A stretch of 64,000 nucleotides of DNA, taken from Pseudoips prasinana. Taxonomy: Eukaryota > Arthropoda > Insecta > Lepidoptera > Nolidae. The stretch is taken from contig OX621246.1 of assembly GCA_951640165.1 (NCBI GenBank), positions 7,961,001 to 8,025,000 of the forward strand, in the 5' to 3' direction. The notes beneath the pieces were generated by a model. The model was not told where the DNA came from and ran no database searches. It saw only the letters and a list, made by a program, of their open reading frames with translations. This document shows positions 44,368 to 55,410 of the stretch, in pieces. Made by a program: the position numbers and the translations under genes. Every line of letters starts with the position of its first letter. Position 1 is the first letter of the stretch.

Positions 44368-44760
44368 TTGGTTGGTACCTACGTGTTATCGAATGATAGT
44401 GTACGAGGAGCTATTAATTTGTACCGAGAGATGTTTCCCAACCGCCAGATTCCGTCGTACAACCTTATGCTAGGTATCAGCCAACGATTGCGAACATTCG
44501 GTCAGTTCATCGTATCCAAGGACGAGGAAGGGAGCCATACCCAGTGCACCTACAAGAAGCCATTTTTGAATACTTCGAGCATCACCCACATGAAAGCACT
44601 CGAAATGCTGCAAGACGAGTAGGTGTATCACATTGGACTGTGTGGAAGCTGCTGCATGAAGAAGGAATGCACCCACACCATTTTAGACCCGTTCGGTTTA
44701 AAGTACGAGGGGAAAATGGATTCTACCTAAAGGTTATTGACCCGCGCACATGTTCTGCGA
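44368..44760 (+). pseudogene. Transposase-like N-terminal fragment (DUF4817-type helix-turn-helix)
   Basis: Two frames. 44368-44515: VLSNDSVRGAINLYREMFP then NRQIPSYNLMLGISQRLRTFGQF. After a frameshift near 44510 comes EAIFEYFEHHPHESTRNAAR, then RRVGVSHWTVWKLLHEEGMHPHHF. The arrangement (YxxxFPxRxIP ... LR..G.F ... S.WTVW..L...HP.H) matches the N-terminal DNA-binding region of insect transposases annotated as DUF4817. The catalytic DDE domain is absent. I see no terminal repeats. Confidence 0.65.
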
Positions 44761-44929
44761 TAATACTAGCGCAAGGGTGTATACACGTTGTGAGACTTTT
44801 GCGAAATTTTTGGTATGGTTCTGTTTGTTATTTATCAGTGCTTTTTTTTGTTCATATTTTTATTAGTATCATATAAGCATACACTATTGTGGGTTTGAAT
44901 ACGTCCCTCGTTTAAACTAACATATTGTA

Positions 44930-45220
44930 GTGTTCATGTGTGTGCGCAAACACAGGAGCACTATACTATACATTCCATCACTCTGATGATCCGATGGGAC
45001 GCATAGCGACACGACCGGAAACAGGTCAGGTACAGGACCGACGGCTTAACGTGCTCTCCGAAGCACGGGGGTGTAAATACCGCCAACTCCCAGACTTCGA
45101 GTTGATGCTGAGAATTTTTTATTTTTACAGAAAAGTCCCAAAATCACTTTTGGCCCAATCCGGGATTTGAACCCAGGACCTCGTTTTTTGCGGGTGAACA
45201 CGCTAACGTTAGACAGGCAG
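44930..45220 (-). repeat. tRNA-derived SINE (family III)
   Basis: The minus strand starts near 'GTCTAACGTTAGCGTGTTCACCCGC...GAGGTCCTGGGTTCAAATCCCGGATTGGGCC', then 'CCAAAAGTGATTTTGGGAC' and 'CCCCGTGCTTCGGAGAGCACG'. The 3' part after 'GTGCTCCTGTGTTTGCGCACAC' is missing. Confidence 0.8.
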
Positions 45221-45603
45221 TAAGGGACCCCTAGACTAACGGGCTAGTAAAATATTCATACATATATAAATATATGCACATACCAAATCATTAAAAGCAC
45301 ACTCACTATTGTTACATATAACCATTATTGATGTTACAGCTTTATTCACCCTTGAAAACTAAAACAATAGTTAATTATTAGAGAGCACACAAATAAACCC
45401 ATTGAATAGTTTCCAGGAATAATCTGAATCTTGGTATCAAAGCAGATCAAAGTCAAAACTTTCAATACACTATAACTTTCGGTTTGATAATCATCCAATT
45501 CGATTGAATACCACCGGGTTCCAAAGTAGACAGTAAAAGTTAAAGAGAAAACATTCTTTTCAGTACGCACAACTTTTTTATGCAAGCTCCCGCTAGTTGT
45601 TAA

Positions 45604-45924
45604 TCTATATACATATAATAAAATCGTAGGAAAGTCAAAACTGTACATTGAATATTTTTTAAAAAGGATACTTGGGGCGTGATTTACAATAGATATCGAA
45701 GCCAAAAATATAGTTTTTAGAATTTTTGTCTGTTTATCTGTTTGTCTGTATGTATGTCCGGGCTAAACTCAAAAAGTACTGCATGGAATAACTTCAAATT
45801 TTGCATGAATATTACTAAGAGGTCGGGTCAACATATAGGCTACATGTTATCACGCTATCAGCTATGGGAGGAGCTGTGATAATTTATAAAATTTAACGCG
45901 GGTAAAACCGCGGGGCACAGCTAG
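45604..45924 (+). mobile_element. Non-autonomous Helitron
   Basis: TCTATATACATATAATAAAA start (45604) to CTAG (45921-45924), inserted between A and T. The interior is close to 41066-41392, with the same CGCGGGTAAAACCGCG hairpin. 321 bp, non-coding. Confidence 0.9.
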
Positions 45925-45934
45925 TTTAAATATA

Positions 45935-46188
45935 AATACTGAATAAAAATATTATAGAGAGGTAACGTTTGAGAGTTTGTGATGTTGTAAGGGGTAATCT
46001 CTGGATCTACTGAACCGATTTTCAAAATTATTTCACCAATAGAAAGCTACGTTTGTGTAGATTGTCATAGGCTATCCATCATCATAATTTTTATTTATCC
46101 CAATTTTTTAACCCGAAGTATTACGCGGGACAAACGGGCAGGGACAAAAATATTTTTAACGCGGAACCAAGTCCGCGGGCACTGCTAG
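45935..46188 (+). mobile_element. Non-autonomous Helitron, different family
   Basis: Ends 'AACGCGGAACCAAGTCCGCGGGCACTGCTAG' (CTAG 46185-46188), with a 5' part 'ATATTATAGAGAGGTAACGTTTGAGAGTTTG' and 'AATCTCTGGATCTACTGAACCGATTTT'. These are typical lepidopteran Helitron ends. The exact 5' TC is unclear. It lies 10 bp after the previous Helitron. Confidence 0.75.
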
Positions 46189-46504
46189 TACTGAATATAA
46201 CAAAACCAAACCTATTTTAGCAACTGAAACTACAACCATAACGCTTTAAATCAAATAAAACAAATTATTAACTACATAGCCTTAATTTAATATCTGTCAT
46301 TAAAGGAATTATTATGTTTTTATCATTAGACTTCACTATTTTTATTTCTTAATGTTCTTTTAATAATTTTCTTTATTAAGATTCTTGTTATCGTTTGCCT
46401 ACTGGTAGCGTATTTAAAAAAAAAATGGGGCCTAGGTTCCAATCTCGGGTCGGAACAAAATGTGTTATTGTGATTTTTCGTCCAGTAAATATATTCAATA
46501 TGTA

Positions 46505-46730
46505 TGTAAGTCAATGGGCAGGGCACATAGCTGGTAGAACTGACGGCAGATGGGGAAGAAAGGTTCTCGCAGCGTGGGCAGGTCACCTACACGGTGGACC
46601 GAAGATCTTATGCAAGTCGCAGGAAGCCGCTGGATGCGGGCAGCGCAGGACCGGCTATTGTGGAGATCCTCGGGGGAGGGCTTTGTCCAGCAGTGGACGT
46701 CTTTCGGCTGATAGGATGATGAAGATGTAA
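46505..46730 (+). repeat. RTE LINE 3'-end fragment
   Basis: 'GTCAATGGGCAGGGCACATAGCTGGTAGAACTGACGGCAGATGGGG' to 'TTTGTCCAGCAGTGGACGTCTTTCGGCTGATAGGATGATGA' is collinear with 52536-52770, with small deletions. Confidence 0.85.
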
Positions 46731-46769
46731 GTCTGGAATATGAAAGTTTGTTGGGTTATGCGCTTGTGC

Positions 46770-47330
46770 CACGGAGAGGTTGGGTTATGCGTATTTCTGT
46801 CGGTCCTGCAGCGGCTAAGACAGACGCCTCATCGCTTCGTGTCGTGGGTTCGAGTTCCGCGCCGGACAACAATTTGTGTGGCTCATAAATGGTTGTTCTG
46901 AGTATGTTTGTAATTTGTGACCGTCTATTATATATTTGTAAAGTACCCTGCGACACAGGGATTAAAATTGAAAACGTAACCTTTTTAAAAAACCTTTGTA
47001 AAAAATCCCAAAAAAAAAACAATAATAATTATCTTTTTATCTATTTACTAGAGATAAATCGGGGCGATCCGGTTGTAACAAAAAAAAAATGTATAAAAAT
47101 AATAAATATCTTGGAACAGCTAACACACTGCCATCTAATCCCAAATTAGGCAGAGCCTGTTCTATGGCAACCAGACAACTTATAAACGTACTTACACATA
47201 TATGTTTCAAAACACATACTTATTATAGATAAATTACCACGGAAAGATTATCCTGGGTGGTGATAGAACCCATGACCTCTAGCTTTGCGTTCAGGGTCAC
47301 TAAACACTCGACCACCAGGGTTTTAATAAA
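46770..47330. repeat. SINE family IV (plus) followed by SINE family II (minus)
   Basis: 46795-46985 (plus): 'GCGGCTAAGACAGACGCCTC...GTCGTGGGTTCGAGTTCCGCGCCGGACAACAATTTGTGTGG' with tail 'AAGTACCCTGCGACACAGGGATTAAAAT'. 47142-47330 (minus): a diverged SINE II with 'GGTCATGGGTTCTATCACCACCC' and 'AGAACAGGCTCTGCCTAATTTGGG'. Confidence 0.7.
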
Positions 47331-48265
47331 AATTATACAAAATTAAAAATGTACAACCGCGTTCATAGCAGTGAGTTTTCGTATTAAAGAGGCACAAACA
47401 TAGGCCTTGATTTTATAACAGGATCTAAAATAATAAATAAAAAAGGTTTTTATTCACGTCGACTTTAAAAAAGCGCTTGTAAATAGTCAGAACATGTTTG
47501 TAGTAATATAGTTGTATACATTATTATTTCTAGTAACATAGATATTTAGGTACACATTGTATGGAAACATTTATAAAATTTATTTTATTATAGCAATGAT
47601 ATTTAGCTAGCTCGTATCAAGTTATTGTCAAGAGATTATGTTTAATTATCTAGTTTAAGTCTAATATTTTTACTACATATTGTCAATGGTTCTGTCTATA
47701 TAAAGGTATTATTATTATAACGGCCCTTGTGTTAATAACGACGGTCGCGCTTTATCGGTTGTCGGTTAAAAATGCTGTCAGAAAATTAATTATGCTTCTA
47801 GGCGTTCTGTATACGCGTTTCAATACTCTGTGGTTTATATAAGCGTAAATAATATGCCTTCATCGGTTTTCGAAGTTCTGGCGTTGAATTAAAGGTGTTG
47901 AGAAACTTTGAATCAAGGTGTGCTAATTGTTTAAGTTTGCGAAACGCCGCTAACTATTGTAATTGTAGAACATTTTTATTTAAGAACACTGTTCTTAAAA
48001 ATGTTATTATACGAAAAAAGAATAAGCCGCATTTGATTGATTAATCATAGGCGATCAAAGTGAGTTAGTAGACTCTTAGAAGTCCGTAAGTAATCGGTTA
48101 AGCGTCTATGCACCGCAAGTTAGTTATTTCTGAGCGTTTCAGTGCGCCAAAGGACATGTTAATAAATAATAATAAAAAATAAACTATTTTTTTGCAGACC
48201 TATTAATATAGTCCATTTTGGTTAGTATACACACGGCTTAGAAACTACTGTTAGTACTTATATAC
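47331..48265. other. No gene; possible LINE 3' UTR at 47440-47730
   Basis: AT-rich. 47440-47730 shares several short strings with 35380-35750, suggesting a common LINE 3' UTR on the minus strand. Nothing coding is recognised. Confidence 0.4.
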
Positions 48266-48270
48266 ATCTA

Positions 48271-48545
48271 CTAGCGGCCCGGTACGTGCTTCGCTACGTA
48301 TAAGGCATTGTAATTAAAAAAATGATTATTAATTTCATTTATTCAAACAAAAAACTATTTCAAATTGCTAAAAGATGTTGATTTTACACTTTTAAAGACT
48401 TTTTTTAAATTTTCTCTACGGATAACCTTCCCTGGACTTCCACGAATAATTCAAGACCAAAATTAGACAAATCGGTAAAGGCGTTGTTGAGTTATAACAT
48501 TACAACGAAAAGTGGCATTGATTTTTATATATATATATATAGATA
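48271..48545 (-). mobile_element. Non-autonomous Helitron
   Basis: Minus strand 3' end 'CGTAGCGAAGCACGTACCGGGCCGCTAG' (CTAG 48274-48271) fits lepidopteran Helitron 3' ends. The other end dissolves into an AT simple repeat near 48530-48560, so the 5' TC is not fixed. Confidence 0.65.
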
Positions 48546-48679
48546 TATATAGATAGATAAGGAAAACAAAACAGAATATAATAACTACGCCTCTGCTGTG
48601 GCATGTAGTATCCAATGGCCCAGTATGGGACTGAGACCTATCAGCTAATGTTTTAGGATGCTGTTGGGGCTGGCACGTA

Positions 48680-48800
48680 CACCCAGTTACACATCAAGCT
48701 ATACATTTCCAGTATAAGCTGATCTCGCGTTGTATAGGATTTCCATACAATGTCAGGTCAGCTTATATTGGAAATGTATAGCTTGATATGTAGCCGTGTG
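48680..48800. mobile_element. Fold-back (hairpin) element
   Basis: 'ACATCAAGCTATACATTTCCAGTATAAGCTGA' (from 48691) and 'TCAGCTTATATTGGAAATGTATAGCTTGATATGT' (to 48792) are inverted repeats. Arms extend to ~45-55 bp with a few mismatches around a ~10-nt centre. The outer part of the right arm overlaps the start of the LINE fragment at 48796. Confidence 0.75.
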
Positions 48801-49258
48801 TACCCTGCGCATAGTGGCAGCGCAAATGCACAATGCTCTGTTTAAAACTCTAGACAAAGTAAATCCCAGAAATAGGCGCGATCCCAACCGATTAGTGCTT
48901 GATGACGGTCCCAGGCTAACCAAGTGCAACAAAAGCTGCATAGCTATGTGTGTGCGTATTTATAATAAAATACCTCGTTATTTAAAATTGGTAAATACTA
49001 CCAAGTTATTTAAAATTAATTTACAAAAATGGCTTAATAATTATAATTTCTATAGTGTTAAAGAATGTTTAGAGCTGAAACTGTAAAATTGTACTTGTAT
49101 TTCTTCATTGTATTGCTGTGGTGTTTGTGGGCATTCTTTTTTTTTGCACGCTATCTACATATAATTAGCAAAACACGCATGTCCATTCATTCTAAGTATA
49201 AGTCATAAAACCTTTGTATATCGTGTTTTACGCAAATAAATATTATGATTATGATTAT
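48796..49258 (+). pseudogene. LINE RT C-terminal fragment
   Basis: A 96-residue open frame (48796-49086) contains LFKTLDKVNPRNRRDPNRLV and MCVRIYNKIPRYLKLVN then FKINLQKWLNNYNFYSVKE. This is the C-terminal tail of a CR1/Jockey-type LINE. The 3' UTR ends in 'AATAAATATTATGATTATGATTATTAAAG'. The catalytic domains are missing. Confidence 0.7.
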
Positions 49259-49410
49259 TAAAGCTTACGTTGTCTATTCTTATCTCTGCGTACATAGCGG
49301 TGGCACTGCAGTAGCGCGGCAACCCTATCAACAGCCTACCAACGCATTATCGTACTGTACGCGCAGAGCGCTGTATGCTCTCTGCATGTAGTTGACCCAT
49401 GAACTGATTT

Positions 49411-49560
49411 TGACGTGGTGTAGTTGGTAAATGATTACTTAGTACGCCGCAGGTCGTGGATTCGATACCCACCCAGGACAGATGTGCATGAACATGTTTA
49501 TTTGTCCTGAGTCCGGGTGTAATTATCTTAATAAGTATGTATTTACGAAAGACACTCGCG
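49411..49560 (+). repeat. SINE family II, 3'-truncated
   Basis: 'GACGTGGTGTAGTTGGTAAATG' head, 'GTCGTGGATTCGATACCCACCC' B-box, 'TGTGCATGAACATGTTTATTTGTCCTGAGTCCGGGTGTAATT' body. The tail is missing. Confidence 0.8.
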
Positions 49561-49599
49561 GACCAAGTTTATATATTACAGCTTATTAGAGTCCTTTAT

Positions 49600-52500
49600 A
49601 CGGCTGTGTGGTGACGGCCTAGAGAATATCGCCACCCCCTCTCATCCCGTGGGGGGACGTAGAAGTCGTCCCGAGGGAATATATACCAGAGAACGGGCAG
49701 CAGCGTTCTCCTGAGTACCACGTCTATCCTACTGCGATCGTCAACCCGCCTGCCAAGCGTGGCGATTATGGCATATCCTCCCAAATGATGGACACAACAA
49801 AACCGCGGCCCCCAGTCCCCGGCAGCCCTGCTAATCCCAGCCGTGGTAACAGCCGTGGTTACGGCAGGGCAGGGGGTGCTAAGAATCCCCGGAAGATTCC
49901 ACGTTACCAAAACCGACGACCTCTGGCCCTGGCAACATACAACACACGCACACTGCGGACCGACGAGAAGATGATCGAACTGGAGGAAGAATTGAGCAGG
50001 TTACATTGGGACATAATAGGATTATCAGAAGTCCGAAGAGAGGGGGAGGGCACGATAATCCTAAAATCCGGGAATCTGCTCTATTTCCGGGAGGGCGACC
50101 AACTGTCCCAAGGTGGTGTTGGGTTCATAGTCCACAAGTCCCTCGTCCACAAAATAGTGGAAATCGGGAGCGTGTCAAATAGGGTTGCGTACCTTATACT
50201 CAGAATTACCAAGCGGTATTCGTTGAAGGTCATACAGATTTACGCGCCGACTTCGACGCACTCCGACGATGAGGTTGAGGTTATGTATGAGGATATTTCT
50301 AGAGCCATACATACCTCGAACTCTTATTTCACTGTGGTCATGGGGGACTTTAACGCGAAGCTGGGTAAACGATTCGGGAATGAGCTGAGAGTGGGGCAAT
50401 TTGGAACTGGAGACCGGAATCCCCGGGGCCAAATGTTGGCCGACTTCATGGAGAAGGAGGGACTCTTTATGATGAACTCCTTTTTCAAGAAGCCGGAAAA
50501 CCGCAAATGGACCTGGGTAAGCCCCGATGGTAAAACAAAAAACGAGATAGACTTTATCTTGTCGACGAGTAGACAGATGTTCAATGACGTCTCAGTGATC
50601 AATACGGTTAAAACCGGGAGCGATCACAGACTGGTGAGAGGCTCATTGAACCTAAATGTCAAGCTCCAGAGGTCACGACTGATAAAGTCTACGCTCCGAC
50701 CTTTACCCATCCACATCCAAAACCCTGAACCCTTTCAGCTCGAACTACAAAACCGTTTCGAATGCTTAGCAGATTGCGAGGAAGTGTACTCATACCACGA
50801 CAGGCTCGTAGAAGCTGTCCATACGGCTGAGTCTAAGGTCTTCAAGGCCCACCGTACAAACAGAACCAAAAAAGCAGCTTATGGACGAAAGACGGAAAAT
50901 GGTTCTGACATCCTCTAATGATGCTACCAGATACCGGCAGCTCAACAGACAGATCTCAAAGTCTCTGACTCGCGACACACGCCAATTTAATACAAATTGT
51001 ATTAAAGAAGCCATTGAGCGGAACAAAGGCTTTAAAGTGTTTGCAAGAGAACTGTCTGTTGGACAGAGCCAACTGACGAAGCTGAAGACTGAGGATGGCA
51101 GAATCGTCACGTCTAGACCTGAGTTGCTGGGAGAGATCGAGAGGTTCTACGGACAGCTGTATACGAAAACCCAGTCACCTGTCACTAGTTGTGTCTCAGA
51201 TCCCAGAGCACGACTAACCCAACACTTCACCGACGACATCCCGGACGTCAGTCTGTGCGAGATTAGAATGGCTCTCGAACAGCTTAAGAACAACAAGGCG
51301 CCTGGTGATGATGGAGTTACGGCAGAGCTTCTGAAGGCGGGTGGTACACCAATCCTACGGGCCCTTCAGAAGTTATTTAACTCCGTCATACTAGAAGGTC
51401 AAACGCCACAAGCATGGCACAGGGGTGTGGTGGTGCTCTTCTTCAAAAAGGGCGATAAAACCCTCTTGAAGAATTACAGACCCATCACTCTGCTGAGCCA
51501 TGTTCACAAGTTGTTTTCAAGGGTCATTACGAATCGTCTCGCACGCAGGTTTGAAGACTTCCAGCCTCCCGAATAAGCCGGTTTCCGTAAAGGATTTAGT
51601 ACCATAGACCACATACATACGCTGCGGCAGGTTATACAGAAGACCGAAGAGTATAACCAGCCATTATGCTTAGCGTTTGCGGACTATGAGAAAGCCTTTG
51701 ATTCGATCGAAACTTGGGCCGTACTGAGGTCTCTCCAAAGGTGCCAAATCGACTACCGGTATATCGAGGTGTTAAAGTATTTGTACGAAAACGCCACTAT
51801 GTCAGTGCGACTCCAGGAACAGAACTCGAAACCTATCCACTTGCAGCGAGGTGTGAGATAGGGAGATGTTATATCTCCGAAACTGTTCACCGCTGCATTG
51901 GAAGATGTCTTCAAGCTTCTGGACTGGAAAAGCTTTGGCATCTATGTCAAATCGAAGGTGGGTGATGTACTCGCACATCACCCACCTTCGATTTGCCGAC
52001 GATATAGTTGTCATGGCTGAGACCCTTGACGACCTTGGTACAATGCTCGATGGCCTCAGCAGAGTCTCTCAACAAGTGGGTCTGAAAATGAACATGGATA
52101 AGACGAAAATCATGTCGAATATCCATGTTGCACCCACTCAATTGAAAGTTGGAGACTCTGCACTCGAAGTTGTAGAGAACTATATTTACCTAGGACAGAC
52201 CATCCAACTAGGTAGGTCCAACTTCGAGAAGGAGGTCAATCGTAGAATCCAACTCGGCTGGGCAGCGTTCGGGAAGCTACGTAATATCTTCTAGTCCCAA
52301 ATACCGCAATGTCTCAAGTCGAAAGTCTTCGACCAGTGTGTGTTGCCAGTGATGACTTACGGAACGGAGACGTGGTCGCTCACTATAGGCCTTATCAGGC
52401 GGCTCAAGGTCACCCAAAGAGCAATGGAAAGGGCTATGCTTGGAGTTTCCCTGCGAGATCGAATCAGAAATGATGAGATCCGCAGGCGAACCAAAGTAAC

Positions 52501-52772
52501 CGACATAGCCGTAAGAATTGCCAAGCTGAAATGGCAGTGGGCAGGGCACATAGCTCGTAGAGCCGACGGCCGCTGGGGCAGAAAGGTTCTCGAGTGGCGA
52601 CCACGAACCGGAAGACGCAGCGTGGCCAGGCCCCCTACAAGATGGACCGATGATCTTGTGCGGGTCGCCGGAAATCGCTGGATGCGGAGAGCGCAAGACA
52701 ATTGTGGAGATCTTTGGGGGAGGCCTTTGTCCAGCAGTGGACGTCTTTCGGCTGATATGATGATGAGTCCTT
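49600..52772 (+). mobile_element. RTE-type LINE, nearly full length, inactive
   Basis: About 3.2 kb: a ~185-bp 5' UTR ('GGCTGTGTGGTGACGGCC...AACCCGCCTGCCAAGCGTGGCG'), a single endonuclease-RT ORF and a short 3' end 'GACGTCTTTCGGCTGATATGATGATGA'. Fragments of this element or its relatives occur at least ten times in the window. The tail has only about three GAT units. Confidence 0.88.
49785..52755 (+). pseudogene. RTE ORF: endonuclease plus reverse transcriptase with frameshifts and stops
   Basis: Starts at the ATG at 49785. The endonuclease is complete and intact: ATYNTRTL (N53), LSEVRR (E82), QIYAPT (Y153), MGDFNAKLG (D188, N190), NEIDFIL (D256), GSDHRLV (D280, H281). A frameshift near 50880 leads into frame 50881-51576 (KAPGDDGVTAELLKAGG, NYRPITLLSHVHKL). 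It is ended by TAA (51574-51576) where AGFRKGF follows, so a Gln codon was probably lost. Motif A is LAFADYEKAFDSIE. Motif B reads GVR-stop-GDVISPKLF, with TAG for a probable Gln. A 21-bp palindrome shifts the frame before FADDIVVMAE. A TAG lies at 52292-52294, and a 4-bp loss near 52697 shifts the last codons; the native end is VQQWTSFG (stop 52753-52755). No RNase H is seen. Confidence 0.9.
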
Positions 52773-52789
52773 TTCTGCAACACAAATCT

Positions 52790-53450
52790 GAGATGCCCTC
52801 AATGAGTATACATTAACAATGAATGCAACATCGCCTAAAAGGAATAAATTATAGATATAGCTTGCGAAGTATTACACATGTGAGGTTAAGACTATGGCGA
52901 GCTCCGACTAAAAATACTAGCGTGATTCGAAAGATTACAATAGAATAGAACCCATCAATATATACCTGCAGATTACTGTTAACCATGCGGGCACAATGAA
53001 ATTATTTAGCAATTTAAATGATTTACGTTTTCAAATGCGCAAAAACACTCAATAGCACACACCATTCAGGCCAATGAACTAGTATTAAGGTGTTGCAAGG
53101 TACCTCATGGAAAGTAAATATGAAAGCAAGTATTGAACCCGAAGAGTTAGCAGAAATACAATCTTGTTATAAAATACTGTATGGATCACTTACCCGATAA
53201 CCGGGGACAGGTCAAATATATAGTTAAAGCAGAATTAAATGACTATCACCCCCCTGTGGATGGTGGATACTTTGCTTGCCATAAGCGACAATTGGTGGGG
53301 AAGTATTCACCGGCCGTGACTCAACAACAACCCAAAGAATGGATATTCGCAATGGCAACATTGATTGAAAAAACCGTAACAATTTTTTGTTGCGTCCATC
53401 CAGCTACTATTAACAATAAAATATAATTATATTTATTACGTATAATCACA
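52790..53450. other. No gene recognised
   Basis: An 81-codon plus frame (53181-53426) begins MDHLPDNRGQVKYIVK and has no motif I recognise. It could be chance or the remnant of an element. Confidence 0.35.
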
Positions 53451-53633
53451 TCACACTAATATTATAAAGCCGAAAGTTTGTGAGTGTGTGATTGTGTATG
53501 TTTGTTACTTCTTCACGTCGAAACGGCTGGAGCGATTTTAATAAAAATTGGTATGGAGTTAGCTTACACCCCGGATTAACATAGGCTATAATTTATAAAG
53601 TTAAATGCAGGTAAAACCGCGGGGCGCAGCTAG
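53451..53633 (+). mobile_element. Short non-autonomous Helitron
   Basis: 183 bp from TC (TCACACTAATATTATAAAGC) to CTAG (53630-53633), with the 3' hairpin region 'GCAGGTAAAACCGCGGGGCGCAG', inserted between A and T. Its 5' ~100 bp resembles the 'TAATATTATAAAGACGAAAGTTTGTGAG' blocks in the triplication at 17142, 18829 and 19670. Confidence 0.9.
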
Positions 53634-53654
53634 TTTAAAATAACTCGCATTATA

Positions 53655-53703
53655 ATGTCATCATCATATCAGCCGAAAGACGTCCACTGCTGGACAAAGG
53701 CCA
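53655..53703 (-). repeat. RTE 3' end stub
   Basis: The minus strand reads 'GGCCTTTGTCCAGCAGTGGACGTCTTTCGGCTGATATGATGATGAC'. The LTR element is inserted ~15 bp beyond it. Confidence 0.85.
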
Positions 53704-53719
53704 ATAGGTATAATGTATT

Positions 53720-53996
53720 CTAAGGAATGAGACCAGAAGTAGCTTTTTTAAAACAAATTTTAATACAACTTACGAAAACAAAATCACAAATAACCAAAAA
53801 ATCCTTATAATTCAAACAAAATAAGTAAAATCACCCGCACTGCACTAGGCTAACAATTATAGACAAAGACTACGAATCAACCCACAATTGGACAGAGTAA
53901 CAGCCTCGACAACTGTTGGGACCCAAAGAGAGCGATGCCGGCGAGGCATCGCCTTTTTATAGAAAATCCCCACTCTTGTAGTTTTCCGCTTCTACA
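53720..53996 (-). repeat. LTR (3' LTR on the minus strand)
   Basis: 277 bp, ~99% identical to 58375-58652. Contains the inverted repeat GCGATGCC/GGCATCGC and the TATA-like TATAAAAAGG on the minus strand. Confidence 0.92.
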
Positions 53997-54532
53997 CGGC
54001 CCTTTCTGACAGGAGGCCGTCCTCGGGCTCCATCTTTCAACTCTGGCGATCAGTCTCCAGGCTTGGCAACGACATCCTCGAACTTTCAGCAGCACGTGTT
54101 GCCGACGTGCTGGGTTGTGGCTCATCAACTTCATCAGGCATCTCGACTCCTGAAGGCTGCGTGACACTCCTCTGTGTCATTGTCAGACTCTGTAATGACA
54201 CAAAACTACAGCACAAAAACATGTCCATAAAAGATAAGAGATAGCTTCAAAACATAATCTTTGTGTCGCACCAAAATCAAACAACAATTTGACACATATG
54301 TAGGCTTAGCACACCTAACTCAGCCTAACCACAAGAGTATAAAATAAACTGATATCTGTACGTTCACTCGGGGCAGTTCCCGTCGGGGGAGTGCCACATC
54401 ACGACTCGCTAGAGATCTACGCGCACTTACGAGAGACATAACTTTGCGTGTGTTAATCAGTTCCAGATAAAAGCGTATTTCAACCCAAATTATCAATAAA
54501 ACACAGTCAATATTTAACACAAACATATCTCA

Positions 54533-54694
54533 CACCACGTCTCGTCAGCGGCCAACCCGTGGCATGACCCTACGTGTAACACACAGCACCACGTCTCGTC
54601 AGCGGCCAACCCGTGGCATGACCCTACGTGTAACACACAGCACCACGTCTCGTCAGCGGCCAACCCGTGGCATGACCCTACGTGTAACACACAG
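54533..54694. repeat. 54-bp minisatellite, three units
   Basis: 'CACCACGTCTCGTCAGCGGC' starts at 54533, 54587 and 54641, with the three units identical by eye. 54 is a multiple of 3, so frames stay open on both strands (54564-54803 plus, 54756-54514 minus), but neither has a recognisable domain. Confidence 0.95.
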
Positions 54695-55079
54695 CTCCAG
54701 AACCACACGTCCGAGCATAAAGGAAGGGACACAAAACCACACCAGGCATGTCCCATATACTAGGATCGCATGCCTGAGCGCACTCCAAGACAGCATCCAA
54801 TAACATGAAACCCTACCTTACTTGAAGTGTATCCGTCAGCCAGGATAGCATATCTGAGTACGAGGACCTCCAAGACAAAGACTATCCCAACCGCAAGATA
54901 GAACTTCCCTTAATGTGTTTGCCCTTTGCGAAAAACACTTTGCACAAATAGAGAATCATTAAATCAATTTGTAATTCTCAAAACAACACACAATGCTCGG
55001 CACACAAGCATGTCCACAAAAACTTTACAAAATTAGTTTAAGCAAAATATCAAAGTGCCTAAATAATTAAAGTCACGCA

Positions 55080-55410
55080 CCATGGAAAGTGACTCCACAC
55101 ACATCGGGAGTCCACTCACCACGCCACGGGATCATGTACTTAACTGCGTTTAAGCTCCCATAGCAGCCGGACACGCGCGCAGTCGCACGCCCGCCAGACC
55201 AGGCGCCTCAGGGCCCCAGCTCCGAAGGTAGCCACCGGGTCACGCTGGCAGCCTGCTCCAAACAGCATGTGACACACTCGCCCTCCAACACCACTCGCTT
55301 GACAAACCTTGCCACGCAAGCCATGTACTGGCCGCAGTCTGCGCCCATAGTTTGCTTAACACCTTCTTGGATCCACGCGTATCCTATGGACTAAGAGAAT
55401 TTAATTACAA
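55080..55410. other. GC-rich interior segment of the LTR element
   Basis: The minus strand has an open stretch (WIQEGVKQTMGADCGQYM ... CVTCCLEQAASV) ending in TGA, preceded by a splice-acceptor-like 'ATTCTCTTAG'. I do not recognise the protein. It may be a captured host exon or degenerate element sequence. Confidence 0.3.

Noticed and set aside
53181..53426. 81-residue plus-strand ORF as a gene
   Set aside because: No motif, no neighbour support, and of a length expected by chance in 64 kb.
54514..54803. Open frames on both strands through the 54-bp repeat
   Set aside because: Openness follows from a repeat unit divisible by three; there are no domains and the two strands are equally open.
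55180..55390. Host exon with a splice acceptor inside the LTR element
   Set aside because: A single acceptor-like site and a short unrecognised peptide are not enough; recorded only as a low-confidence note.
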